A stretch of 64,000 nt of DNA. Origin: Collybiopsis luxurians FD-317 M1. Its lineage: Eukaryota; Basidiomycota; Agaricomycetes; Agaricales; Omphalotaceae. How positions within the stretch are numbered: the stretch's first letter is position 1; each line of letters begins with the position of its first letter. Location of the stretch: NCBI GenBank assembly GCA_000827265.1, contig KN834771.1:713407-777406 (forward strand), in the 5' to 3' direction. Below the pieces are notes generated by a model. The model was not told the DNA's origin and ran no database searches. It was given only the letters and a program-made list of their open reading frames with translations. Positions 23,284 to 34,085 of this stretch are shown here, piece by piece. Position numbers and translations under genes: made by a program.

Positions 23284-25193
23284 TTACAATGTGCATTCAA
23301 CATCACTACCATCACTATCATTGCTTTCTTCATCGGAAGAAAAGCAAACAACTCCATCTGCTAATTGAACCTCCTCATCCATACCAAGGCCCCCTCTTAT
23401 GCCTCCCATGTAACCAGTATCTTCATCATATCTAAGGGGCTGAAGGTCATCTACTGTGTCTCCAACTGTTTGGCCCAAGGCTTGTTGTACTTCTCCTACA
23501 AATTCATCCCTGTCATCATGGAAGCTTTGCAGATTGAAAGTCTCCACTAATGGAGCATTGCTCCTGAACTTTGCCACCAGTTGATCATAGACTTCCCACA
23601 CATTGTGGCGGGTAACAGGAGGGTTGCCAATTTGGGTGTAATACTGCCTTGCCCAATGATCAAATTCTAATGGAACAAGTTCAAACACTGGATGATCTGG
23701 TGGGGCATAAAGTTGCTTGGCTTCCTTGATGTAGTCTGCCTCAGGATCAATCATGACCTAGAAGATAGGTAACTATAGATTTACTAATCCTTACTAATTC
23801 ATAACACTAACCTTGAAATTCAAAGCCTGATAATTTTTGGGATGCTCATCTATGTCATCTGGAGGGCCATGTGGAAGGATTTTATGTTTCTGAGCACACT
23901 TCTTTGTGCTGTTGTTCAAGCTGACATATTCATCAAGTTTGGCTTGAAACCAGGGAATTACTACCCATTTAAAGACATTACTTTATCATTGTGCAGTCAG
24001 CTTAAAAAGTAATTACGGGTTTTGAAGAGACTTACTATTCCAGAGGATTATGAGGGCTGTAGTCAACATCAGGGTTAGACAAAATGTCTTCTAGTCTGGG
24101 AGTGACATTCCGTCACAGATTGGATCAAACAATTTCTGGAGATATATTCTTCTTATCTTTCATATATCTGTGTTGTAGTGTTCCCTGCAATGCTGAGTCT
24201 AGACTTTGCCTGATAAAAGAGTGTCCTTTGGCAATACAAAAATTCTCTGGCCCTGGATCACTCTGAGTAATCAAACAAGTATCTGCAAAACAGAAGTAGA
24301 CGATGCATAAAGATGGAAGAAAAATTTACAGCCATCTTTCTTAACACAATCTAGGTAGTACCGGAAGATAAGCCGAGGATTTGAATTTGAGTGCCAAACA
24401 CAAAGCCGCTTGATTTTTCCAGTAAAAGGATCAATTCCTGTGCAGTTTGAGTGCAGATATATCCAAGTAGAAGTATTCTTCTTACCAGTGTGCAGTGCAA
24501 GCCCATATTTCTTCAACTTGTTGTGCTGGTCTACGCACCACATGTCATTGACTCTGGCTGCCCAAAACTGATGCCTTCTCAGCCTTCAGCAAATACATTG
24601 TCTTACTAGATCAGGTTCATATTTATGCATGTAATCAATTATTACCTGCCTCATTGAATTTTAAGTATGGAAAACATTGAACAATCAGTGAATGGACAAA
24701 ACCTACTTTGTGACCTCCTTACCCTGTTGATGGAAGAGCTTCTTGACATGCCCATATCCAGCCTGGGGATAGCGTTGATGCAGAAGCTCCATGTCATTGC
24801 AGATGCTCTCAACAGTATACCCTGCCATAGATTAATGAGTTCAAAACTTGTTGCAATTTAAAGTGGCAATGGGACTTCGTACCTGCTGATCTTGATCTTA
24901 TTAGGCCCAATCCTCTCTGGTATTCTCAAAACTTTTTAATCCTGATATGCCTATAAGTGAAGGGCCTTCAGCGGCCTAGAACTTTGTCAGTAAACTTACA
25001 CTAATCCATACTTCTCTTGATCAAATAACTTCTTTTCCTTCAGCCGGTCCAGAATTTGGATATCATTGAGCTCATGGTCCCAGTATTTTTGGATGTGGGT
25101 CTCAAGTGCCTCAAGAGGTGCTGAAACAATAGAAATTCAGATTTAATATCTGTATTAACTTTGAAACTCACAATTGGGCTTGTTGTGACCCAT
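23284..25193 (-). pseudogene. Integrase-core (DDE) transposase, decayed
   Basis: Starts MGHNKPN at 25193, then LEALETHIQKYWDHELND, ICNDMELLHQRYPQAGYGHV, INDYMHKYEPDLVRQ-type segments, and the catalytic core. VNDMWCVDQHNKLKKYGLAL carries the first Asp; ITQSDPGPENFCIAKGH carries the second Asp; ISPEIV may hold the Glu. After an intron come PWFQAKLDEYV and LPHGPPDDI, then the C-terminal domain APPDHPVFELVPLEF and RHNVWEVYDQLV, and an acidic Ser-rich tail ending DVECTL. This is the family of rve-like transposases common in Agaricomycetes. A TGA replaces an expected Arg just before the core (ICIC-stop-RLRR region), and further stops lie downstream of the second Asp. Borders of internal introns are approximate. 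It is head to head with the alpha-kinase gene, 767 bp away. Confidence 0.82.
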
Positions 25194-25530
25194 GGTGATA
25201 AAGCACAGTTGAGTTCAACACCAGTAGAGGAGATGAGACAGAGGCAAGAGTGAGAGTGAGTTGGAGAGCATTGAGGGTTGCATCATCTCTATATATATAA
25301 TTTTGAGTCAAGCTGTGATCAAGGCACTCGTGATAACTAAAGCAATTACTGAAAGATATTCAAGATAATCAATTGGCATGAGCTTGTGCCCATCATGCTA
25401 ATTGCCACTGAGACCAGTGCTTGATCTGCCTATTGTATTTCACACTCAATCAATGTGTTTGTGATCTGTTCTTATCTTGCATATCTATGACAGGCTATAG
25501 TTCATCATGTGGGAATTATCTGTACTAGGT

Positions 25531-25765
25531 TACCCTGCCATTGCCAGAAAATGCTGCATGCTAGATGCTCATCAAAGAAAATCGGACTTAATGGCACTTT
25601 ACACTACATAGTAGGTGCATAATTACACCACATATTCTGAGTAAGGCACCCCACTATCACCAGAAAAATGCCACATGCTAGATGCTCATCAAAAAGTATC
25701 CTACCTCATGGCACTTTCCGCTGCTTAGCTGATGCACACTTACACTGCATATCCCAAATAGGGCT
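25531..25765. repeat. Tandem pair of about 117 bp in the transposon's divergent promoter
   Basis: Copies at about 25531-25647 and 25648-25765 share CCAGAAAAATGC, CATGCTAGATGCTCATCAAA, ATGGCACTTT and a CATAT end. They lie between the start codons of the transposase and the alpha-kinase gene, where the promoters of both should be. Confidence 0.75.
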
Positions 25766-25960
25766 GCAAAATTTCCAGGAAGCCCATACATCAAAAGTAT
25801 GCCCTGGGTAAGATACATGTGTATTATTGCTGCGCAAACACATGGCCAAAATTGTGAAAGAGTATGGAAATTGATTTGGATGCAAAAAGTTGATATATAA
25901 AGTGGATGATTTTCCACTTCAATTTTATCCCTCAACCATCCCAGAGCCACTATCCTCATC

Positions 25961-28784
25961 ATGAGCAATGTTGCATTTACTTCTGATAAGACTGTTGATG
26001 CAGACTTCTTCTGTCAAAGATCTGAATGTGGCAGACTGGTTTGTACTGGCAAGCCAGCTGCATGGTTTGCCAGTCCTGGGGGAACAAAGCTCAAGCATGT
26101 TTGTGCATCTTGCCAGACACACTACGAGTCAAAGTTGAAGTCAATGGTTATTGCAAGTGATGGTAAATTTGTTCAAAAATTCAAAGTTTTCAGTGGTAAC
26201 ATTGATTATTATTTTAACAGATCTTATGCCCCCACCCCCAGTCCTGGCTTCTCACTCTTCAAGGATCAATATAAATCAAGCAAGAAATTGGACAGGCCCA
26301 AACCCCCAAAGGATTGCACAGAGCATCAATGCAGCTCAGCGCCATGGTAAGTATATTGCAAGTTTATCTTACAGTATTACAATTCTCAATACTTAATGAA
26401 TTTTCTTCACAGATGCACCAGCCTCTGCTATGAGAGCCACAGCAATAAGCTCACTAGGTAGTTTAAATTATATTTTTGAGTGCTGTCCAAGTGTTACCTG
26501 AAATTTATGCAACTTCTAGGGCCTCAAGTAAATCTGCATGGTACTCACTTGCTTCAAAATCTTCCACCGTATTCAATTCCATCTGGGAGTATTCCATGTC
26601 CTCATCTTAGCAGCTACATGCCAATGCACTCACAACATCAAAGTCAAACTGAAATTTGGAGATCTCATGCATATGCACCCAGTGGTGAGAATGTCAGCAT
26701 CAACATCACCATAGCATATCTTCCTCTAGGAAAAGCAAAGGAAATAGTCCTCCATGTAAGTACCCTATAAGTTTTGGTTTTTTGCTGCTGGTAATGGGAG
26801 TCATTATTTAGAATATCAAAGATACTATTTGAGGTTTGGATGCACGCTCAAGAATTCCTCAGATACAGTCCAGTGTCATCAGTACTATCAAGGTCAAACT
26901 TGTTGATTTTACCAAGAATACTTTTTTCACCTTTGATCTTAACGAGCTTAATCTCCGTGACATCTCTGGCTGAATGAATGTAGACCTGGATAGTCCTACG
27001 GTTGACTGGGAGACTCCATACTTTTACCCGCAATGCCTAAAATACAATGAGAAGTCCAAACAGCATCGCTTTGTAAAGCCTGCTAATCCTTTCAAGCTCA
27101 TGCTTCTTATTTCCTCTAATCAATGGGAAGAGTGGGAGAATGCACAAGCAGAGATGGAAAATATTCATGCAAGTGTATCATTGCTAATCCTGATTCTGAT
27201 TGTCCTTAAATATTCCATATGTATAGGCCTCTAAAGTGGCTTCTTCTGGTGAAAGCTATCATGCCAGGCCAGCTTCTCAATCATCCTCTGGGCCTCTGAC
27301 CACAGCAACTTCAGCAGATTCCTTTGATCCAACTAGTATAGTTCAAGAGGAAAGCCAAGCTCTATCAACCTCTAAATGAGGAAGAAGTGCAAGTCTTTCC
27401 ATTCTATTTAAGGCTCACTTCCTAAACAGGCTTTATAACAGGATTCTATGGCTCTTCCCACTACTCCCCCCAAAGAAAAAAGCCGGTGACATGGACCTCG
27501 CTATCCCAAGACCAAGTTGTTGGTTTGTTAGCATATGGAAGTGTTCAAGTAGCTCAGCAACAGCCTTGAACATGGGTGCACTTCGGTGGATTTTTTGCCC
27601 TGGTGCCTAACATTTCCTTTATGGATATGATTAAGCATCTTTGCAGAAATCAATCAGCTTCAATGAATGCAAAGTTGACTCTCCTGCCTCTCTTTCTGCA
27701 GACTTTTCAATTGACGGAGAGATTGGTGCTGGAGGGTTCAAAACTTGTCATCCTGCAAAGTTGTATCCCTCCACTCTTATGACTTGTCCAGAGGTGGTAC
27801 TGAAAGAGATATATCAAGTCAAACAAGAGCAGTAAGATATTTCTTAGTTCTGTTATTCAAATTTTTTCTCAATCAAGTCTGTGACAGTCATGCAAGGCTT
27901 TCAGGTTCACTCAAGTTTCAGAAAGTTCTTCGAGAAGCAAATATTCACTATTATGCCAATGCCTTGATGAATTTCTCATATGCATACATTGACCAGAAGT
28001 TAAAAGAAAAAGGTCTGTAGCAGAGCAATGTTCTGAATAATTATTTAATAAGATTCTGCCACCTGTTAGGTCTTCCGCCTCAGCTGAAAGTTCCACATCT
28101 TCGCTTTGTTCAAGCTGGTGTGTTTGTTGTGATGGCACAGTCTTTTAAACATGTCAAGTCATCCAATGTTGCACCCGACCGGAGCTTTCTTATTGAGGAG
28201 CAAATTGATATCCCAGAAGGAGACTCATTTACCAAATTCATTCACAATGGAAGTGCCGAGCCAAATTTACTGCCAGATGATCCAGCCTGTCAAACTTGTC
28301 TTTTTTTATGCGCCTGCCAGCACCTTCAGTACTCAAAAACACACCATATGGCCTTTGTCTCAGACCTGCAAGGATGTAATGGTCTTTTAACTGATGCACA
28401 AATCATGACATCACTGTGTGTAGTCTTTGCATTCATGCATTGGAGGTTTCTCATTTAATACACAGGGAGCTATTGAAAACTATCTATGGAGAACAGACAG
28501 AGAATGACCCATCCTATAGCAAGCCGATGGTCTTTGGCGAAGGAAATATTGAAAGTTGTTTTGCACATTTTCTGCAAGAGCATCAGTGTAATGAATTCTG
28601 CTTATGGATGGACTTGGCTCCCCTTTGTGTGGAAGACCAGGTAGCAACTGATGAACTACAGTACATGTACATATTGATTTTGGTTTGTATGCTATACATT
28701 GTGTCTAGTGTATGAATATTGTTTGGCCTGTTTTGGCAGATTTTGGCAAGCTTAAGTGAGGAAGAGTCAGATGACATGCGGTGA
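25961..28784 (+). pseudogene. Alpha-kinase gene inside the transposon, decayed
   Basis: The N-terminal exon (25961 on) has a Cys-rich part, FFCQRSECGRLVC ... HVCASCQTHYES, likely zinc-binding. A Ser/Thr-rich linker follows (27240-27380). The catalytic half is an alpha-type kinase domain: a glycine loop-like GEIGAGGFKTCHPA, VVLKEIYQ with the candidate ATP-binding Lys, SYAYIDQKLKEKGL, LIEEQIDIPEGDSFTKFIHN, the hallmark DLQGCNGLLTDAQIM (alpha-kinases have D-x-QG ... LTDPQI) and FGEGNIE. The zinc motif HQCNEFC (C-x3-C) comes last; the end is SEEESDDMR. Stops, mostly TGA where Arg is expected (for example after KDTI near 26830), and lost frames mark it as dead. Exon joins between 26350 and 27760 were not resolved. 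Alpha-kinases are atypical Ser/Thr kinases, frequent in some mushroom genomes. Confidence 0.85.
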
Positions 28785-28800
28785 CTTGGGTCCCATCAAG

Positions 28801-28850
28801 GCACACTGATGATTAACCTCAGTGACAAGTGAGGCCTTCCGGCTTTCCAT
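28801..28850. repeat. Right terminal inverted repeat of the alpha-kinase transposon
   Basis: Ends GGCCTTCCGGCTTTCCAT. Reverse complement of the left end at 23076-23125 with few mismatches. The host copy of GTCAACT follows at 28852. Confidence 0.88.
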
Positions 28851-28851
28851 A

Positions 28852-28908
28852 GTCAACTCCTTCCAGCTTACTATTCCGCTGAGAGGGAATCCATTTGCAA
28901 GACCCTAG
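28852..28908 (-). pseudogene. Decayed aminotransferase copy, piece 2
   Basis: Only 57 bp between two insertions. It continues the parent sequence from about 11658 to 11714 (exon 7, antisense to the coding strand) after the repeated GTCAACT. It ends in CCTAG, which is the target duplication of the solo LTR. Confidence 0.88.
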
Positions 28909-29570
28909 TGTTATGACCTAACTTCAATCTATACAAACCTTAATGTGTTGTGAGATCAATGCGGGGATGTTGTGTTATATAGGCAATGGCAATATTTCAG
29001 GGCCAAGAAAGTCAGTATTGCTCAAGTTGGTTGACTTAGTAAGTGCTAGATTTGTGTGACCGATATTGGTACTGGCTGCTCAGTGATATACTCCTATGAG
29101 TGCAAAAGTTCAACAGTAGAATTAATGAATTGTTGATGGTGCGATATCAACAATGGCAGGTGATAGAGGATCAGAGTTGTTTGGACAATTTCGAGGAAGC
29201 TTAGAAGTAAGTAAAAGGAAAAAGTAATAGACGTATAAATTGAGATTAGTATGTACGAGAAAATATATGAGCTGGGGTTCCAGAGGAATCCCAGCCACTT
29301 ATATACCCTTCTACCCTGTAAATAATGCAGTGCTGGGCGCAGCGTCAATGCACAGTACTGGCACATAGTATGTTGGGATTTGATTATCCCCGCAGCAACC
29401 ACCAGTTTATTGTACCCTAATCGTGTGATTATTCAATGGTTCAGACGCATGTATCCATCAGTTTTGTGGTATCTCTTGTCCTTGTACTTTAGATAGGAAG
29501 AACTATTAAAGGGCTATAATGGTAAATTGGTAAGTAGAAATGTAAAAAATCGGGATGGGGAGTCCTAACA
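28909..29570. mobile_element. Solo LTR, 662 bp
   Basis: Starts TGTTATGACC and ends GTCCTAACA, so the ends are TG...CA within TGTTA...TAACA. It is flanked on both sides by CCTAG (28904-28908 and 29571-29575), and the parent locus has the sequence once at about 11711-11715. No second LTR or internal region is present, which is the footprint of recombination between the LTRs of a full element. The ends resemble those of the chromovirus LTR at 30444, but the bodies differ. A 102-codon minus ORF in it is not a gene. Confidence 0.88.
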
Positions 29571-30443
29571 CCTAGCAAGGGATGAGCATTAGGTGATGTA
29601 AATACTAGTCTAGTCCATTGTACCTTTGCCATCAAGAGAATGTCAGGCTTAACTCCGCTCTGCTCAATGAAGAACCAGGTACCTGCCCTTCTGAAACTGG
29701 ACTGCACCTTGTCAGTAATTAACAAGATTCCACACTGGTTGCACACTACTTGTAAATTTGCCAAAAACTCTTTGGTGCAGGAATATATCTGCCTTCACTC
29801 AGAACAGGCTTGACAATGATTGCTGTAGTATCCTTGGGCAATGTTTGCTGGGAAAGGAGATGCAGTTGGTACAGGGATTGTTCAGTCAGGACAGAGGTCA
29901 GAGCAGAAGGTGGAAGTCTGTTGACACCAGAAGGGGAAGGGGATAAAAAATACTCCAGGCTACAGAAAAGTTTGTACACAATTTGATTGAGAGTTGGGGT
30001 TGAAGAATATACCATTAATGGAACTTGCCCATCTGAGTAGCTAGTCTTGCTTTTAGTGAGAGCCATAAGTATGTCTGTGGTATCCACCTAGAAAGCTCAT
30101 TCAGCAATATGGTGCATCCCTATAAAATCTCACTCGCCTTGCATCAAAATGATGTTCTGCCTTCTGGTCAAAATCTTAGCCATTTTGATTGTACCTTCAA
30201 CTGCTTTGGTCCCAAAGTTCCAGAAGAGTTGAGAGAAGAATGAGGCATAGCAGGGAGTGATTTCTCAACTTTGAGCTGGAAGTAAGGCTCATTGAATGCA
30301 ATGCTACACTGTGAACAGTAAGTATCCATTCATTGATAGTAGGAATCAACTTGAGTATGTACAATATTCATACACTAATCAGCAGCAGCCTTGCTAACTT
30401 TTAGGTGACAATGGCCTAGAGTGGACTGTCAATATCACTGTTC
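29571..30443 (-). pseudogene. Decayed aminotransferase copy, piece 3
   Basis: Matches the parent from about 11711 to about 12602 (exons 3 to 6), in the same orientation. Recognisable remains on the minus strand include [12 protein letters not shown] and KSKTSYSD. Stops and frameshifts occur throughout. It ends in TGTTC, the target duplication of the chromovirus (parent: CGTTC). Confidence 0.9.
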
Positions 30444-31139
30444 TGTTATGCCCTACGCTATTTTTTCTGCTCTTTCCAACCAGTACACCCACCACATGAC
30501 TCGATAATAAGTTCTACCATTCAATCCAGACTCCCCAAATCTGACACGCATTGCTCAAGATGAACTAACCAGTTACCCATTCCAATTCTTATTCACAAGG
30601 CCACATGTCCTCCTGCAGAGTATAAAAGCCTCGTACCTACATCTCTCACAATAATGCTGTTATTACCTGAACTATCTTGACCTGTGTTGTTTCTATTCTC
30701 TTGTTCACTAGTCTTTAATATTATTCTGCTTAACACTGAGTTGAGCAAACCCCATTGACACTGAGTCACTGGCATACCTACCTTTCGCTTGTTGAACTGA
30801 TCAACAAGACTATTCAACTGCTGTAGCCTTTCGAATATTCCATCTCGTAGGGTAAATGGACACCAAGTCATGAACCTCCCAAGTCAACCCTCATTAATAC
30901 TGTCTTAATGAGTTCTTTCAATATACTATTTCTAGTTGCACCGAGCTACTAGATTTATTATTCAACACTTGAGAATCATTCCTCCACATCCAATACCAAA
31001 ACTGTACAGGACTTGTTCACCTGTCGTACATAGCGACTCCCCATTGCATATTCTGTCTCGGCTGTGGTATAATAAATTACTTTCTATTCATTGAACCTGC
31101 TACAAGCTTCTAACAACAAAGGTAGTAAAGGTCCTAACA
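30444..31139 (+). repeat. 5' LTR of chromovirus
   Basis: 696 bp, TG...CA ends. A TATA-like TATAAAAG lies at about 30621-30628 and is the probable promoter of the element. Nearly identical to 43460-44159. No convincing tRNA primer-binding site was seen just after it. Confidence 0.92.
30621..30628 (+). promoter_or_regulatory. TATA-like box in 5' LTR
   Basis: TATAAAAG within the 5' LTR, conserved in the 3' LTR (about 43637-43644). Its position roughly 180 bp into the LTR fits a U3 promoter. Confidence 0.5.
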
Positions 31140-31167
31140 AAATAACAGCATTCTCTCCATCACCAAG

Positions 31168-34085
31168 ATGTCTGGGGAACCTGCAAAACATTTTGTAAGT
31201 GAACAAGAAAGACGGTGTCAAGAACAAGAATGCCAAAGAGCAGCGAGAGCTACAAGGTTCCAGAGAAGAGAGGAGCAATGTGGAGCTTCTACACTGGATG
31301 ACTGCTCAGTTTCATCAGCACCTGCGAGAGGTGCCATCCCCTCAAGAACAGGGGAAATTTTGGAACATAATGATAGAGACCTGTTTGACCTGGAAAATCC
31401 TGTTGAACATGGGTCTCCTCATGTTCTGGGACACCTGGTCTCAACACCATATGTTTCGAGTCGCTCCCAGTGAGGTCAGCCATATCATATGGCAGCTAGA
31501 GCTGACTTGAGGCTAGCCATGAGGCCAATACAAAGTGCCCCAAACAACACCTGAAAAGGGAAGGGAACAAGAAACAATTCATTTATCAGAATTAACTTGT
31601 TCCCTGGAAGATCCTCAAGGCTTTAGTGTGGGAGTCAGCTCAACACACCCCTTCCACATGCCAACTCATCTTGAGAACGAGGATTATTATGAAGATATTG
31701 GCATATCTCCAACAACACGATATACATCTATAGGAGTGAGACATGAGGTCATCTCCCCATTAGAACATATCAGATGTCCACTTCCTCTCACACCAAGAGA
31801 AGAAGAATCTAAATTTGCATTGCAACAATCAGAACGAGAAATGAGTCAGGGGTTATACCCATCGGGTCCACTCTCATTAAGGGGCCCATGGTCTCCATTC
31901 AATTTAAAACAGTCTACTCTGATAGTAGAAAGTGACACAATACAGGCTCAAGGATTGTTGAGTCCAATCCCCGATATAAGTAGAAGAACTGTCTTGTCGC
32001 TGGAGCAAAGCAGTCCATTACCTGCTCCTCCAATGACAGAAGAATTTGTGAAGGAGACACAGAGTTGGAACTGCAAGAGTTCCTTAATGTCTCCTCCCTA
32101 CCTGAATGTTCATGTTGTACCATCAACAGAATTAATACATCAATTGGTTGATCTACTTCAAATCAATCAATGCACATGTTTCAAATTAATAAAGGGAATG
32201 CAACACTATATTCAAATTATTAACAGTCGAGACCCAGAAACGAAGGACAATTTCTGGGTACTAGCTATTTTTGGAAACATTTAATGCAACGACCTTCCCA
32301 GCTACTAATGGAATAAATAATGAAATATTCCAGTTGAAAGAAGTATATGAAGGAGCCCTATGGCTATCACAGCTGATTATGGATCCCGAACAAATGGAAA
32401 TGGTGAACAAGGCCACCATGAGGCGTCTCAAGTCAATACAAAAATCTCGAATTGATTTTCCCCTCAATACAATAGTGGATAATGAAATGAGGAGAACGCT
32501 AAACTCCCCTATGTTATCATTACTAGATAAAGTGGAACAAGGACAGTCTGCAAGAGCAGACAACCTTATTGGGGGTTACAGTTATACCAGTCAATTTTGG
32601 GACCAGCAGAAAATAGCTCAGGTGGCAAAGGAGTATCGTAGATCTATGGGAAATACTACTACTCCAAGCTATGAGGATCTGGAAGAGTTGAGACAACTTC
32701 CACCCACTGATCTGGACTGCAGGCTGCTAATAGTACCTGAAGAAAGGGGTGAACACCAGGTGAGGACAGCTGACGGGGTTTGGGAACTCAAACCCTCCTC
32801 AGGAAAGGCTCGAAAGGAGGAGAACAAATTCTTTTCAGAAAGAACTGCAAGACATTTGGCATTGCAAAATGCCAGTGACACGCTGATGAGTGCGATAAAT
32901 CCTCGAGATGAGGATATTCGCCTAGCGAAGCAGTACAAGGAGAGAATCCATGGAGATGTGGGAGGCTCATGGGTAATAAGAGCCCAGATGGAATCAGTGA
33001 CAGATGAGCCAGAAGCTGCTATGACCACAGGGGATCCTCATACAAGTCTCAAAACCCAAACCAAGCAGGAGATTTTCTCTCCCAGAGCAGAACATTTGCA
33101 AGCTGGAAGCTCAAAAGTATGTATTGGAGGTGAAATTCCTCTCAATGCAGCTCTACGATTGGAAAGATGGGCTGCCTGAGACAAGTATGCCGTATCGACA
33201 ACTTGTTTTGCTAATGAATCTCACCCTGTGGGTCAATATCCCAAACAAATGGTGACAGAGCCCAATTTGGGATGCTCATTATGGCCAAATCATTTGGGAT
33301 TCAGGACTGACGGTCTGACATATCATAGAAGAGAAACACCCGAAGCTTTCCATGAGAATAATCAGTTGGAAGGACCAGGTTGGAATGCAAGGGGTTTGGT
33401 GAATTCCCCAAATACCACTGGACTGGGAATTCCTTTCTCATCTCGATATTCAGATCCTGGAAACACAGCCTGAGTCAGTGAACAGCAAAACCAATGGGAG
33501 ACATTGGGACCAGGTCAGGTAAAACAATGGAATATGGCATATGCCCCACCTTCAGGGGAAAGGAATGAATTCAAGAATGAAGGATTTAACTTTGTGAGAA
33601 GTCAAGATGACTGGGATCTCTCATTTTCTGAAGACCAGCTTTGCCCTTCAGCTCTCGAGACTCATCACCCAATGCCCCCACTAGAGAAAAAGGAATTCAC
33701 CCCCCTACAAAATGTAAAGGGTAGAGGGAAAGTGGTTAATCCTTTTGCTAGAGAATCAAGTCACCAGACTTCTGAACCACTGAGAATCACAGAAGTCCCC
33801 CCTCAACAGCCTGCAGTTCAACAAACAGTGCATGTCCCACCACCAGTAGTTGTGGAAACTGCTCCCCAGGCCACAGGATTCACTCCACCTGTATTTACAG
33901 CTGCTCCTAGGCAATACATCCATCTGACTGGCAGAAATTCCAACTCAATACCTGCAATTCCACATAGAACACCCGGACCAGTAACAAATGATTATCACCC
34001 TATCGTCTCAACACATCAGGAATCTGCGAGAGTTCCAGCTGAACAATATTGGAGATCGGGACTCAAGAATATAGACCCTACATAG
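31168..34085 (+). pseudogene. Long pre-gag coding region of the chromovirus, function unknown
   Basis: About 2.9 kb of mostly open frame precedes gag. A first block runs to about 32284, and a second to 34085 in another frame with TGA stops at 33177-33179 and 33471-33473, probably old arginines. The protein is hydrophilic, rich in Glu, Gln, Pro and Ser (for example EELRQLPPTDLDC and VPPQQPAVQQTV), without a motif I recognise. It may be a large N-terminal part of Gag or a separate ORF; a frame change near 32280 and another near 34060 separate it from the retroviral-type Gag domain. Confidence 0.5.

Larger units (their letters stand above)
23076..28850. mobile_element. 5.8-kb DNA transposon carrying a transposase and an alpha-kinase gene
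   Basis: Terminal inverted repeats: ATGGAAAGC(T/C)GGAAGGCCTC at 23076-23095 matches the reverse complement of 28831-28850, and similarity runs on through CTTGTCACTGAG to about 50 bp. The host sequence GTCAACT is found on both sides (23069-23075 and 28852-28858), while the parent locus near 11660 has the corresponding site once. The duplication is therefore 6-8 bp; the exact length is ambiguous because the ends can be read TATGG...CCATA. Inside are two divergent gene relics: transposase (-) 23284-25193 and alpha-kinase (+) 25961-28784. Both have a few TGA stops at expected arginines, so this copy is dead. Confidence 0.88.

Noticed and set aside
23284..28784. Reading the alpha-kinase as a host gene hit by a separate transposon
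   Set aside because: The inverted ends and the host duplication enclose both genes together, and the host sequence resumes right after the kinase end.
29094..29402. 102-codon minus-strand ORF with hydrophobic stretch
   Set aside because: Lies wholly inside the solo LTR, which is non-coding.
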